Assembly: GCA_020746875.1 (NCBI GenBank)
Contig: JAGTJL010000015.1
Coordinates: 1,054,001-1,118,000 of the forward strand
DNA from: Rhexocercosporidium sp. MPI-PUGE-AT-0058
Lineage: Eukaryota; Ascomycota; Leotiomycetes; Helotiales
DNA: 64,000 nt
Direction: 5' to 3'
The position numbers and the translations under genes are program-made. Below, piece by piece: positions 49,243 through 62,530 of this stretch. Every line of letters starts with the position of its first letter. Positions within the stretch are counted from its first letter, which is position 1. The notes under the pieces are model-generated. The model saw only the letters and a program-made list of their open reading frames with translations, did no database searches and was not told the origin of the DNA.

Positions 49243-50299
49243 CGAGATGCGAGTGAGCTTCACAGTGTCCTAGACATGTCGAGGCTCGAGACTTCGAGAC
49301 TTATTGATTTTCTTTGCATTCATGAGTAAAACTAATATGGAAGACAAGAGAATGCTGCCCTTTCTCAGACGTCGAATTTCTCTTACAGGTGATGTTCGAG
49401 TCTTGTGGCCATATTTCAATGATCGCTGGACGAGGACTGCTTAACTTTTGGAATCACTAAATGTCGTTCGTTTGATTGGCGACATTTGGACAGGATTTCA
49501 TCTCATTGGCGGTATCTGGTACGGATCAATATGAAGTTTTCTCTCAGATCTGGCCGCTGTATACTCTGTCAAAAATCCCAAGAAGAAGAGAACAAGAGCT
49601 GTATTGACGTTGAGACGAACCTGGGCAGAATTAGCGGGGCCAAGGACTTCGCAGCATTCTAGAAATTACATTCTCCACCAAGTATCAGTATTTCTGAGCA
49701 CTCGCAAATCCACCCTATTTCGCCTCGACCATTTTCATGACAATTCGTTTCTCCCCTCCAGTTATCTCACTATTCTCATCTCACTTCCGCACCCTGCTTG
49801 CCTGCCTCTTTGGGGTAACCATGCCCTTGGCGATCTCATACGAGATGGGCAATCTGTCGAGGATGGCTCGATTCTGGTTTTACCTTCCCTTTTCATCAGT
49901 TCATGACACATTGCGGCCCGCTGGGTTTTGCCCCAGTTTTGTTCAACTCGGGTTGGAGTTTCGGCCCTTCATGTTTCTTGACTCCTCAAGTCAGCAAAAT
50001 CACTGTCGGTTTTTTTTATTTGCTTTTCTGCTGCGCCTTGAACACAAAGTTGTGGTGTCACGAGTGTGAGAATGCTTTGATTGGCGCATACTTGTAGTTT
50101 CCAGGTACCGCTGTGGCTTGCTAGTGAGAGGATCCTCAGCCTCACAGACGTCCTGTGTACAAGACCAGAGAATCTGTTGGTGTTTCAGCTCTTTATGTCC
50201 TGATTAACTCTCTCCCCCTCTCTCTCTGAGTGGAGTATTATGAGCTGCAAACATTACATCGTATCCCAGTGGTTTCAGTAAGAGTCTTGCTCAATCAAG
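49243..50299. other. Intergenic region between divergent genes
   Basis: No gene is supported. Overlapping frames at 49604-49906 and 49737-50069 are hydrophobic in part but lack family likeness or clear intron structure. Confidence 0.45.
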
Positions 50300-51430
50300 A
50301 TGAACACCTCAATCCCAGCCTTGGATCTCTGCTCGATCGACGGCCGGCGAACTTCGAAGGAGCTCTATATCAAAATCTTCGTTGTTCATTTCATCGTCAT
50401 CACAGCCTATTGTCACCTACTTAGTGTTCGCAGCGAGAATGTCATCAGTTGGCGACCATTACACTTCTTCATAACTACTCTTAATGTCATCGTTAAACTC
50501 GGGTCGGGGCTCATCGCTATTGTCTTAGCATATTGCTATACTTTCGTTTCAAATGCGGAAACTTTAAGCTCTCCCTTTTCATTGCTTTTGGGAGATGTCT
50601 CGCATATAAATAGAGGAGCAACGAATTACTGTCCACTTTCAACCTCAAGTCACCCACCAAGAGGCAATGTCTTTCCGGATTCAAACAAGCTCGCGCAAAC
50701 GATCGGACGTGTGCTTGTAGTACTCGCCTTCAAAGTGCAATGCATCGGAGCCTTAATTCTCTACCATCGGCGTCGACAGCATGATGCCGTGACACAAACC
50801 GATCAGCGTATATTCGAACTCTCCTGCAGCGGGCTCGTGATCGCTATCACAACACTAGGAGTGATCCTGAAGATTCCCGTCTTCCGGAAGAGGACACCAC
50901 ACATAATTGGAACGGTACTCGAAACAGTCATACTTTATCTCCGCGTTGAGCAGATAGACACCCATCGATACACGCTTGACTTTGATACATTTGTCAGAGA
51001 AATCCCCCCTACAAAATCATTTTACAAAGAGAACGCGCTGTCACTCCTCATCTTCGTCGCTTCCAGCAGATTCGACCTCCTAGGTGCAATGAAGCGTGTC
51101 GCAGCCGGCGACTTCATCAAATCCAACCCCGAGTCCGTATTCTGGCCGGAAGACACGACCCTCTTCATGCTTCTCTTGGCTTTATATCTCATTGTAGTAA
51201 TGAGAGTTTTATGTGTCTATCGCTGGTTTGGCTTAGAGGATATCAGAGACGGTATTACTGCAGTTGCGTTTCTCTCTTGCTTCTGCTTCGTTCCTGTATA
51301 TATGGTTACTGTGAGAGACTTTTGGCGAATGTTCAAGCAGATCCGTGAGCTTGAGGCTTGGCCTGTTGATGTCGAATGTCCTATGCTCTGGTCTGACCCC
51401 TATGCGAATTATATATGGTGGCTTGCATAG
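50300..51430 (+). CDS. Multi-pass membrane protein, family not recognised
   Basis: An uninterrupted frame of 376 residues. About six hydrophobic segments are visible: residues 26-43, 55-84, 135-155, 174-195, 283-306 and 312-331. The loop between segments 2 and 3 is about 45 residues; the one after segment 4 is about 85 and charged (RKRTPHIIG, DTFVREIPPTKSFYKENA). There is no cleavable signal peptide. The protein ends close after an aromatic stretch (YANYIWWLA). It is not a recognisable transporter or receptor. It stands divergent to the STAND-like gene, with about 1 kb between the starts. Confidence 0.7.
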   Translation: MNTSIPALDLCSIDGRRTSKELYIKIFVVHFIVITAYCHLLSVRSENVISWRPLHFFITTLNVIVKLGSGLIAIVLAYCYTFVSNAETLSSPFSLLLGDVSHINRGATNYCPLSTSSHPPRGNVFPDSNKLAQTIGRVLVVLAFKVQCIGALILYHRRRQHDAVTQTDQRIFELSCSGLVIAITTLGVILKIPVFRKRTPHIIGTVLETVILYLRVEQIDTHRYTLDFDTFVREIPPTKSFYKENALSLLIFVASSRFDLLGAMKRVAAGDFIKSNPESVFWPEDTTLFMLLLALYLIVVMRVLCVYRWFGLEDIRDGITAVAFLSCFCFVPVYMVTVRDFWRMFKQIRELEAWPVDVECPMLWSDPYANYIWWLA

Positions 51431-51763
51431 CCAGAAAGCGCCAGTCACTTACGATGTATCTACTTCAGACAAGTACTCATTTACTGGACTCGCCATTTTG
51501 GCGGGTAAATCACACACAAAAGCAAGATTTTACATAAAATATCACGATCAGGCGGCCAAAATTGATAAATAACGGAATATAATTCTTGGTATCTGCAAAC
51601 TCCATATACAATGCAGTAGCCGTGAGTGAGCTCCAATCAATCGATCCAAATATACGCCCGGGGACCAGTTCCATCAAAAACCAACGCCTATTCCGGACAT
51701 CAAATTCATAAAATGGAATAAGGTCTCAATGTATGTACTGTATTTATACAACCATATGTCCGT

Positions 51764-52787
51764 CTATAGCTTAGAGGATTTGGAGGGACGAGCAACAGTG
51801 ACTTGGATGAGTCCGTTGGGTCCAGATTGGGGAGCGTAGACTTCGGCGTCCTTGCCGGTATTCTTGGTGCCTTTGTGCCATGCCATATCTATGTCAACTG
51901 TCAGCTTTGCTCTTTTAGGAATTTGGGGGGGCGAAGGAACATACCAATCTCGAAGTAGTGCTTGTTAGGAAGCTTGTACTCGACATTTGCGACTTCCGGA
52001 ACAGCTGCCAAGATGGATTCACACATCTTGTACATAGTATTCTGGACCGAAGGGCTATTCTCCTCCGCGAAAGTCTTCATGGTAATAGAACGGGCATCTG
52101 ACCACGCCTTGTCGAACTTGGGAATAGCAGCATTTACTGCGCTCATCCCAGGGAAAGTCTTCCAAGCCCATGTAGCATCGACATCCGTCGATAGGATTCT
52201 GTCCCAGACCTCGGGGAGTGTAGTGTATTCATCTCGCACGAAACCGTGGAATGCGGACCCAGTGCTCTTCAGAACCAACAGACCGACAATGCTGCTGCGG
52301 ATATCGATTCCCTTGCCCTTCTTCACGACTGCCTCTACGTTCCGTGTCTCATTTCCGTCGCGGTAGAAGGAGTGTGGGTGTGGCTTTCCATCAATCGTCA
52401 TTCTGGTCCAGCGGTGCGTAATGACGCTGACATTGGCAGTTGTGATGTGGGCATAGGTTTCGACGAAGTGGGTTCCCAGGATACTGGCGAAGAGCTCAGG
52501 AGGAGTAACTGGGTTCTCCTTGGCCTTGATGTATATGGTGTTCTTGATGGAGTCGGTTGCGACAACTACGCTGTTATCGGCTTTGGTGTATCTACAACTT
52601 TCTGTTAGTCTTTAATTTGGAAGACTACGAAATGGGCAATTGCGTACGAAGTGTCAATAGCTCCCTCCAGGAGTACGCAGACCGTCATCTCTGTGACGGT
52701 CTGGACGCCAGTGCTCTGGTCCTTCTCGACCTTGTAGACCCGGACATTGTCCTTGCCATATCGTGCAGAAGAGATCACGGCAGACAT
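51764..52787 (-). CDS. uox: Urate oxidase (uricase), peroxisomal
   Basis: Three minus-strand exons, 52787-52648, 52591-51945 and 51888-51764, encode 303 residues, the family length. The start MSAVISSARYGKDNVRVYKV, then LEGAIDTSY, NTIYIKAKENPV, THFVETYAHI, FHGFVRDEYTTLPE, and NKHYFEIDMAWHKGTKN are characteristic. The C-terminus is SKL, a type 1 peroxisomal targeting signal. The enzyme oxidises urate to 5-hydroxyisourate in purine breakdown. All motifs are intact. A GATA-type nitrogen control is usual for such genes, but I did not verify sites. Confidence 0.97.
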
Positions 52788-54446
52788 TGTAAGTGATATG
52801 TGATGATGAGGTGAGAATCGAAGTCTAGAATTGGAATTGAGGGTATTGGAGGAAGATAGTAGCTCCGTCAGTGTCTGCTCTTCAATGATCTGCTTGGTAG
52901 ATATGGGATTGAGTGGTAGTAGATGAGGGGGGAGCTTGACCTTTAAGTAAGTGGGAGCTGGTGGAGGGAGCTCTTATCAGAGCTCTGGCTCTGTCTGACG
53001 GGTTGAGCCGACCGGTCTCACGAAAGCAAAACTCCAACCTTTAACAGTCGGAGCTTTGTATCTCAGTGGCTTGCCCGGTAACTTGGAGGCGATCTGCCCG
53101 CTTTGCCGCACTTTGAGGCTTTCCTATTGGTCTTGGTGTTGTTGCAATGGGGTGATGGCCGTGAGGCTCGACGGCTTGTCGGCGCACTCCGAAATCCACT
53201 ACGGGGGAGCCTTTCGATTTTCTCTGGATTTAATCTCGGGTTACAGGAGTTTTGTGAAGGTTTTCAAATAGTCAGAAGATTGTGCATTTTTTTCATTGTA
53301 TTATAGATTTGAGATCTTAGACATTCTAGGAAGTTGATTGTCTAGATCAGAATCAGTACTTTCGTGAATCGATTGAGCAACCAGACGAGGCTGAGATCAC
53401 CAAGCGGTCCCACGAGGCTGTGATGCCATTCTATTGGTTCATCCGCTTATGGTATCTGAAGACCCCAAAGGGTTGTGTTGATGCTTGTATTCATTGTGTG
53501 AGGGAAGATTTGTTTACGATTATCGTCTTGTTGATCTCTCAATCAAAGCTATAAATTCGTTGAGGTGGACTTTTGATCTTGGGGAAATTTTGGGTTAAAT
53601 GAAGACCAAGCGCAATACGTACTGCGCCCAAAGCTTCATCCAGATCTATTGAATTAATCTGATATGTATGTTCATGTAAACTGACAGATTTCGCCTACGA
53701 GCAGAGCTTCCGAGGATATTCGTTGGATCTAAAAGTATTCTGGTGGCCTGAGACTGATATGTATATATATTGAAAATATAGGTCAAGTCCGTGAGTTTAT
53801 CGTTTCCTAAAAAGAATTCTGTAAGGTAAGTATCCTGGAAAGTCTTAATTACGAAAGCTGTGTCATGCATACATGCATGATACCAAACAACATGCGTGAA
53901 ACCAAACAACATGCGCAGATTTACTATGTAGATAGTTTGCAGTTGTTAGAGTTCTGGGAGTCTTATTAGTATTGCTCTATGAGGCGAGCTTGCACACACC
54001 CCTGCCTGTACATTCCTCATCGCTCCAGGGCTTGGAAGCATGGAGGGAGGAGCTTGAAGACGATGCTTGAAACAGGATGATGTAGACGCCGGAAAACGTG
54101 TCGCATGCTCCAGATTGACACCCACCAAATATTCTCACGTCTCTCAGATTCTCTTTCTTTAGCAACGAGTGCGCCTCAAAAAAAAAAAATACTTGTATTA
54201 CTGTCTCACAATCAGCGCCAATATCGTATCGCCAATATCGACCGTACCTTAGCTGCCTGTCAACCCGCCCACTACTTCACGAACCGCTCCTCTGCCCACC
54301 GCAAGCCCCTCCAACGAACCTGTCCTCGAATGCGCCCCGGATCGCTCTGCAGCTAGGTTGGATGATCTCGACATCCATCCGATAATCCTCACTACACATG
54401 CCACCCCCAGCCCAAGCTCGTTGACCTTCCCCCTGTCGATGGCCAG
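52788..54446. other. Divergent intergenic region
   Basis: It lies between the uricase start and the Rictor start. The left part is the uricase promoter; the stretch 53560-53960 is AT-rich. No gene is supported. Confidence 0.5.
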
Positions 54447-57400
54447 ATGGTTGGACCACCGAGCATTCTGAGTACGTCCGCGACGCCGACTCAGAAGTCA
54501 CTCTACACCCAGGCGTCGTATCCTTCAAAGACCAGCCTTGATTCAAGCCGAGATGGACTTCAACCTATATCTGGGGCCAATGGACCCCGCGCCCTGGGCA
54601 ACTCTGCCATGTCCTTTGGTCCTCGCGGTTCATCACTCGCTGCCTCTCCTGCACCGGGGAGCTTCAGTTCAAATATGCGGAGTCAGATGGCGCCCTCGAG
54701 ACAGGCTTCCGGGCAGGACATAAACGCGTCGATGGTCAATCTAGAGAGGCTAGACGAGGATGATGGATTGGGACCTGGGCAGGCTTTAACTTCCCTTCGC
54801 GAAGCTCTCAACCGGGAGATGAAGATCAAGGAGGGCAGTGAGAATATGCTGGAGGCCTTGAATACAAAGAAGGCAAAACAAACCAAGGAGCAACGGCAGA
54901 GGGTCGAAGCAGAGCTCAATTCCTCCAACCAGAGGATCAAAGACCTGCGAGTTCAAATAACAGAGTTACAGAGGCCAAAGCCCCCCACGACACCTACTCG
55001 GACTCGAATGGATGTCACTTTCCAGAGTACCAATGGGTTACGATCTCCTCCAAGTGTTGCCAGAAGCACGGGAGGGTCGGAATACGACGAGCCAACAGAA
55101 TCACCTACATATGCTCTGGCAGAAGTCCTGCAGGCGCTCGAGGTTGAAGGGCTCACACCAGACTACTACGTTGGACATGCCAATAATCTAGTGGAACTAT
55201 TCAAACGACATCCCACGCTTAAACATGACTTGGTTTGGTCAGTCTTTGGTCTTCGAATGCAAGTGATGCTTCTGAGTGAGAGTAGAGAAGTCGTGGCTGC
55301 TGGATATCGGATGACAAGATATGCTATATCTGACATAACCTCTCTACACAAAATCAGGTCTTTAAATACTGATCACCTGGTTGTTCTGTAAGTTCTTAAC
55401 AGTGCGCTTTGAAGTGACCTGATACTAACAGCTTGTTAGATCACTTATAAAAGAGAGAAAGGCTGATGTTGAACGAGAACAAGCCTTGAAATTCATCAGA
55501 GCATTTCTGGACGTAAAGGAGGGTGTGAAAGAAATATCAAGGGCTGTCGTAAGGACGATATCATCAGTCGCTGAGCATACAGAAGACCGACTTAAGTCGA
55601 TCTGCATAGAGACTCTTGCTGAAATTATGGTTCGAGATCCGGCTTTGGTTGTTTCCTCAGGCGGCCTGCGACCCTTGGCAGATGCTCTTGGTGAAGGAAC
55701 ATATGAGGGCTCTGAAAGTTTGACTGGAGCTTTTCTCTTCCTCTTAGATGCCCCACAACGACGGAAATATCTTAGGTCGGGTTATGAACTCGAAGTCCTC
55801 TTCACCGCATTCACGGACTCCTTGTTTGCCAAGGAGAGCATTTTGAAGCAAAACTCAAAAGCTATCAGCTATGCACTAAAGTCCTGGCCTGGTCTCATGA
55901 CTTTGTCGATGTACAACTTCAGAGCTATTAAGTCCCTGGTTTCTTGTTTAATGTTACCAAATCCGACCATTCGAGAGACGGTTATCGACCTACTTTACTC
56001 CCTTCTTCGGATCAAATCTCCTTTTTGGGCAACTTCCTTCCTGGCAGGCCGACGACTCACTACCTATGGCAGACTTGCCACTCTCAAAGCGGCGCCTCAG
56101 AAGACAATACAGCCAGTGGAAGAGGAGCCGGGCGATAAGAGTTTCGTTGATCACTATACAGCACTCTTGCTAGCGGTTCTGATATCTTCAGATATGCTCA
56201 CAGGCCTTTTGCAGGTCACTCGGGATGCTGACAACTCAATGTTGAAGCGGAAAACTACACTGCTTATCGGAGAAGTGCTCAAGCTTGCTAGTAATTTGCT
56301 CCCTCAAGCTTGGAGTAGCGACCTGCAACTTCTCCCTGAACTCTTTGCAGCCGCGTCCCACTTTGGAGATAACGAACGGTTTGATGCTACCGGAACCGTC
56401 TACCAGATTAGCAGTGTCTCCAGGACGTTGTATCGATCGAATCCTTCCGCCACGAATGCATTGACCAGCGCAGTCAACAACAGCAACGACAACCTAGCAG
56501 GGTTGGAGGATACCCCGAAGATGAATCCAAATGTCACATTGGATGAGACGACATTCCGTCAGCTACTGGTCGAAACCCAGGTCTTGTCGAGTACCAATCC
56601 GGTGAAGTGGAAGTGGGAAATCATCCTCAAGATCATCGAGGGTCCTTTGCTCAACGGGAAGCGTCTTGACGAGGCTATCAAAGCCTCGAAGTTCATAAAG
56701 CGGATCATGAGCTTCTACAGACCCTTCAAATACAAGTTCGCCGAAGTCAGGAATACGCGTATCACCCAGAAGTATGTCCGGGTTGGCTGCGCACTCATGA
56801 ACACACTTCTGCAGACACAAGAAGGTGTTAGGTATCTCTCAGACAACAAATTGCTCAGGCAAGTTGCTGAGTGCCTGGCACAATGTGATCCGGTAGGTCT
56901 TACTTTGTATATTCTCGTGCTGTGGCTAATGGAGAGCAGACGAGCGGCTTGACAGCCCAATCCCCAATGTTTTCCAGAGATCGCCTTTCCGAGACGCTGT
57001 GCTGCGGATATTTTGCAATGATTGGCACTTTGAGCGGCGATGTCAGGGGGCTGGCAATGCTTGACAGATGGCGGATGATCAATATGATGTACCACATCAT
57101 AGATCTAAAACAGCGCCCTGATCTCATTAAGCTGTTGCTCTCTAATTTTGACTATAGCTTACAAGGACATCCCCGAGTGCTGCTCTCCAAGGCTCTGACT
57201 GCAGGGTCGAAAGAGATTCGCATTTTTGCTACCAACGTCCTTAGGAAGTACTCCAGTCGTTCCAGGACCAACGGGCCTGCCAGCCAAGGAGTCCGTGATT
57301 CGAAATGGGCTATTCAGCTTCTCGTTACGCAACTGTACGATCCGGAGGTTGAAGTCTGTGCTACTGCAATCAAGATTCTCGAGGAGGCTTGCAACAGGAA

Positions 57401-58562
57401 GAATTATCTCGAATACATTGTGGAGTGCCGTCCGGCACTTGATCATCTTGGCGAAATAGGAGCTCCGCTACTCCTGCGGTTCCTGTCTACTTCCATTGGA
57501 TACCATTACTTAGATGGCTTAGACTACATCAGCAACGAAATGGACGACTGGTTCTTGGGACGAAACGATACCTACGTCGGAGTCATCGAGGCGAGCTTAG
57601 CGAGAACGTTTGGCGAGATCCAAGAAGAGGCTTCGGGTCGAATGAGCATAGACGAGGACAGCTTTGAGATGGATGGTGACAACGATGCTCACGTACCACC
57701 ACATTTCTATAGGGAGTTGACGAGGACGAGAGAAGGCTGCAAACTTCTGCGAGACAAAGGCCACTTTCAGGAGTTCGCTTCAAACATTCGCGATTACGGC
57801 ATGCTTTGTGATGATCCAGAGTTGATCCTCAAGGTTAAAGGATCACTTTGGGCCGTGGGAAATGTTGGTTCGATGGAGTTGGGTGCACCGTTTCTGGAAG
57901 AGTGCGATGTTGTCGAAAACATCGTGAAGATAGCAGAATCTCACGAAATAATGAGTCTGCGAGGAACAGCATTCTTCGTTTTGGGATTGATTTCTAGAAG
58001 TGTTCATGGACTTGAGATTCTTTCTGAGCATGGATGGGACAGCAACACCACAAACATGGGTGTCTCCTTGGGGCTCTGCATTCCCAACGATTTGAGGAAA
58101 TTTCTCTCATACAAGCCCTGGAAGCATGAGAAAGTCATGGATATCATCATGGATAAAGATCAGAGAGATGCGGTTGCAGCAGCCAATAAGGACAGCCACC
58201 CTGTCAACCAGCGCATCCTGGAACTTATTGTCGACTTAGGCAATACTGTGCTGCAAAAGAGGGCAATGACCGAGCTCATGCATATCAAGGCAAAGCGAGT
58301 GCCAGGATTCAGATCACCAGCACTTTTCAAAAAGATCATGACGCTCCTAGAATCACATCACTTCCGTCTAGGCGTACGGCATTTCGTCGCCGAGCTCTTC
58401 GACCGCAGTGTCCTCCGCCGTATAGTTTTCGAAGAAGACATCAGCGACGAGGAAATGGACAGCGATGACGATGATGACAGCGCGAGCGAAGGCCGGACAG
58501 AACGGCAACGAAGTATAAGCGATGCATCATCCATGGCACCTTCGGCTACATCTGGCGTTTGA
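54447..58562 (+). CDS. TORC2 subunit Rictor/Ste16 (Avo3, Pianissimo family)
   Basis: Three exons, 54447-55387, 55440-56892 and 56940-58562, encode 1338 residues. After about 100 Ser/Pro-rich residues there is an HR1-like coiled coil (ALTSLREALNREMKIKEGSE to RIKDLRVQITELQ, about 112-180). A helical Rictor N-terminal part follows (LAEVLQALEVEGLTPDYYVG; SLIKERKADVEREQALKFIR; SSGGLRPLADAL). Exon 3 carries the middle and V domains (GYFAMIGTLSGDVRGLAML; LLLRFLSTSIGYHYLDGLDY; ESHEIMSLRGTAFFVLGLIS; NPDLR-type IPNDLRKFLSYKPW). An acidic tail ends the protein. It is the core scaffold of TOR complex 2, acting on AGC kinases, actin and plasma membrane stress. Length and domain order fit fungal orthologues. 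The start is the first ATG of the long frame; a further 5' exon is possible. Confidence 0.93.
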
Positions 58563-59929
58563 GGTGTTTGCGTTTACGAAGTAGGAGTAGGATATGTACG
58601 ATTACAAACGAGGGGGGCGTATTTACCTTTGGCATAGGAAGGGCAAATCTAACGGCGTTTTCGTTTTCGTTCTCATTTTCTTCCTCCCTCTGATGTAAAA
58701 AAATGGGGATGGGCTGGCGTACGAAGGCGTGGGCGAAGGGATCTTTTGTAAAGTGTATCCGAGCAATGGCTTAACGAAGACAATGATTGTCAATGAAAAG
58801 CTTTGTGAGTTGTTGCGTGGTGCAGTAGTAGTGGAACCAAGATGCTGCAGTGATAATGTAAGTGGTGGGTTAAGTTAAGTACTTTTGTATGGTATTCAGT
58901 ATTCAAGTGATGCTGGGCCCGGAGGCCGCAATCAGGTAAGTGGCTCTCAAATTCCTCTTTACTTTTTTAAAGTCTTGGAAATTGTTGTCATTTGCATGCA
59001 TTCTGTGTACAGCATGACAAGTGCCCAAGTGGGTACGTACTGTCGCCTCGAACCCGTTTCTCAGCTACGCCATTCTCTAGCTTTCACTGCAGTGTACGAT
59101 ATGTCCATGTCGTACCTCGACGCCCAGAATACCGGGAACCTCGAGTGATCTGCCATTACTTCTCGTCAAGCACAGCTTGCCGCCAACTTCATGAGCAAAG
59201 ATCGACCGTGCAGCTGCACATCAGGGATACTCGAGGATCATGATTTCCGGGGAGGTCGGCTGTCGCCCGGTACGACCATGTGGCTTTCAGAGGTATCTCT
59301 CTTATTATAATTTGTGCTTTATGTCGTCGTTTCTTGAAGTTCCTTCCAATTATTCCTCATCCTTATTTCATAGCTGTTAAATCATTCAAAATACCTCGAG
59401 TCTTTTAAATTACGAAGTAGACGTAGGTTCTAGATCATCAGAATCCCTTCTATTCTACGCAATGAAAACCTACAATAGCTCGCACCACCACACCTGTCAC
59501 ACATAGCACCGCATCGATGCAATCTCAGATCCTCTACTGTGCTTCTCTGCATGCTGTCAAATTGACCAATACACGTTCACATTTCACCCATGCATTTATC
59601 TAGTCTACATATTGTCACTTGCCACCCCCCCTCCGAGTTTTGTTATTCCATCTGTCAATCAGTCCATGTTGAACGCGATGTCCAGCTTCTGCGTGGCGAC
59701 TTGGGTCCTACCCTGTCGTGATGTATCAAACACATGTTGTGAACTCCGATCAAGAGAACGAGGGCACTCACTAACTTGTTAGATCAGCTGTACTCCTGTG
59801 ACCTGAGGCGAGGTGGGATTTAAACAAGGACTACTCCACAAGATGACATGTCGTGTTTCTACTCTGTTTCGTAACTTGTAACTTGTTGTCTGCAATTGCG
59901 AAGCCCATTTCCAGAAAACATTCATCAAA
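58563..59929. other. Intergenic region, no gene seen
   Basis: It holds the Rictor 3' UTR and the promoter of the transporter gene. Nothing further is supported. Confidence 0.5.
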
Positions 59930-61569
59930 ATGGCCCTCTCTAAAGCATTCAAAAGACTCAGTCTCTCACTTGGCGCCGATGCAGTAAGTTATCAACTTGT
60001 TATGAAACAGCCATTTCCTATGTTTGAAATTCCTCAAAAGTCTATTATTTTCAATCCTGCAAGATAGACCAAGAACAAGCCCTCAATAACCTCTCTCTTA
60101 TCCAGGTATGGCACTCCAGCCTCGACCTCAAACTCCTAATCCTCGCCCGTATGATCCGGATGTTCGCCTATGGCGGCACAACCCTCATCCTCGTGCTCTA
60201 CCTCTCCGCCCTCGAAATCCCAGACACAAGAATCGGGCTGTTCATGACGCTGACGCTCGTCGGCGACATCGGTGTCAGTATGGTCCTGACTGTGATCGGT
60301 GATGGAATGGGAGTTAGGTTCACGATAGTGCTGGGGGCTTTGTTGATGATGGGGAGTGGAGTTGCGTTTGCAGTTTTGGAGGATTATTGGCTATTGTTGG
60401 CGGCGAGTATTTTGGGTGTTGTGAATCCGAGGTATGTCTGTTTTCCTTCACAGTACACACCATTGTCTTGATTTCAACTAAGAAAAGTCCTTCAAACACA
60501 AAAGAGGTATGGATGCTGAGACGTGCCTTCTAGTGCCAATGAAGTAGACCCCTTTAAAGCTATCGAAGAATCAACCATAGCCCGCCTCAGCACCTCCACA
60601 AACTGTAACGACTTCTTCGCCTGGTGGACGCTACTCGGAATGGTCGGCATGGCAGCCAGCACACTCCTCACAGGCTTCGCGGTCGACGTCCTGCAAGCCC
60701 AATACGCATTCCGACCTCTAGAAATCTACCGCCTCATCTTCCTTGGCTACGCCGCTGTAGGATTCCTGAAGCTAATCTGTGCGCTGTGCATCAGCTCGCA
60801 GGTCGAATTACATACACCATCTGCGATGTTCACGGATAGTGAGATTGTTCCTGTAGATGACTCGCGTCCGCTCTTAGGCGAATATCAACATCAATCTCAA
60901 AGTGAGGCCTACCACACCATCACAACACCCAGCATCAACGCCTCCAATTCCGACTCCAACTGCGACGAAGTCAATCCTACACCAATTTTCACCCTCGAAT
61001 CACGTTCCTTCATCTGGAAAGTCAGTCTTGCCATAACACCGGACTACATTGGCTCCGGGCTAGCGCAGATAACATGGATGTCATACTTCTTCAAGCGGGA
61101 ATACAACATTGCGGAAGGGTCGCTCGGTCTCGCTATCTTCATCGCCTCCATCATATCGTCAGTTCTGAATCTCCTCTCCTCGCCTCTCTCCCGCGCCTTA
61201 GGACAGATTCCTACGATGGTGCTATGTCATACGATCACTTCAATCTCGCTCCTCATGATCTCCGCGCCGAACAATCGGACGTTGGCACTGGGACTTTTCA
61301 TGTTACGCATTGTGCTTAGGGAGATCGATAGTGCCCCCAGACAGGCGTTCATTGCGGGCGGAGTGCTGGATGAGGAGAGAACGAGTGCGATGGGCCTTGT
61401 TACTGTAGTTAAGACTGTGGGGTGTTGTGCGGGCTTGTTTCTAACAGGAGAATTTGCTGGATCTGGGTACTTTTGGGTTGCATTTATTTTGGCGGGGGTA
61501 TTGAAGCTTTTGCATAATGTTGTTATTGTGGGTTTCTTTTGGAATCATAGGGGGAGGTATGAAGCGTGA
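59930..61569 (+). CDS. Major facilitator superfamily transporter
   Basis: Three exons, 59930-59983, 60064-60431 and 60534-61569, encode 485 residues. Exon 1 is an 18-residue polar N-terminus; exon 2 carries the first membrane helices (LILARMIRMFAYGGTTLILV; GLFMTLTLVGDIGVSMVLTV). The family loop between helices 2 and 3 reads GDGMGVRFTIVLGALLMMG, a loose form of the G-x3-D-R/K-x-G-R/K-R motif. A long cytosolic loop with DSRPLLGEYQHQ separates the halves, and six more helices follow (IGSGLAQITWMSYFFKREYN; FWVAFILAGVLKLLHNVVIV). The substrate cannot be told. It is not next to any biosynthetic cluster. Confidence 0.88.
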
Positions 61570-62530
61570 TGTAGTTCAATGGTGTGGCGTGTGCATAGAA
61601 GTAGGGATGAAGAGAAGGGAGTGGGGGCTGAGATCGTTTAGCTTTGTTTACTCGATGAAAAGTCTGGAGGCATCAACAATTTTGTAATGAAAATCGAGAT
61701 GGAGATTCAACTATCCGAGAAAGACAGCGTTTCCGGTGAGGAATATGAGGAAGCATAGAACTTAATCTCTAGCAGCGTGGCACATTTGGCTGCTATTCAA
61801 TGTAGTTAGAGACTTAGGGTTCTGCTTGACTTATTTCATGGCTGACGTTCTAGTTATCGCAGATCTCAGGGATGCGACCCTGAAGACATTGAGCGAAAGA
61901 AAGCAAGGAAACAATAACTACATGTAGCAAGAAAAATGGCTCAAATCATTAAATAACTGACTGATATGTATAAGAATTGGAGATATCGACGAAAGCAGCA
62001 ACCCCAAATCTGTTACGCCCAATCTCTCTAGCCCGACCGATTCCGAAGTAACAGCCCAAGCATTCAAAGAAGTGGAGGGTTCAAGAGCAAGAAACCCACT
62101 AGCCAAACATAGTCTAGCAAAGCAAAAAATGAGAGAGTTTTCTTACTCCACTTGCAACCCAACAAGTACGATTTTTGAGTTCAAAACGAAACGTACCTAA
62201 GTGACGTTAGTCCCTCGGATCGGACCCCTCGAAAAGCTAAGGGAGGATTAACCTCCGGCCAAGTTATGCTTATCGATCGCGATAACATTTTCAGTCAGCA
62301 GCACAAGTACCCACTTCAAGCCCGCTCCAGCCAATCAAGATTCATGGATTGCAATCTCGAACTGCCCCTCGGTGCCTTAGCTTGAGATAGAGAAGTAAAT
62401 ATTTCCAAGGTTCACTTCATTTTTCTTCTTCTAAGATCCTCATTTCCCTAGTAAATAAAACTTTGCTCTTGTTATTTTCTCTGCTTCAACCCTCTTGATC
62501 AAATACAATACCCATTTACTCATATAGTAA
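61570..62530. other. Intergenic region, no gene seen
   Basis: It contains the transporter 3' UTR and the promoter of the hemerythrin-like gene; no coding signal is seen. Confidence 0.5.

Noticed and set aside
49737..50069. 110-codon plus-strand frame with hydrophobic stretches
   Set aside because: Phe/Leu/Ser-rich composition follows from T-rich DNA; no conserved block or splice continuation was found.
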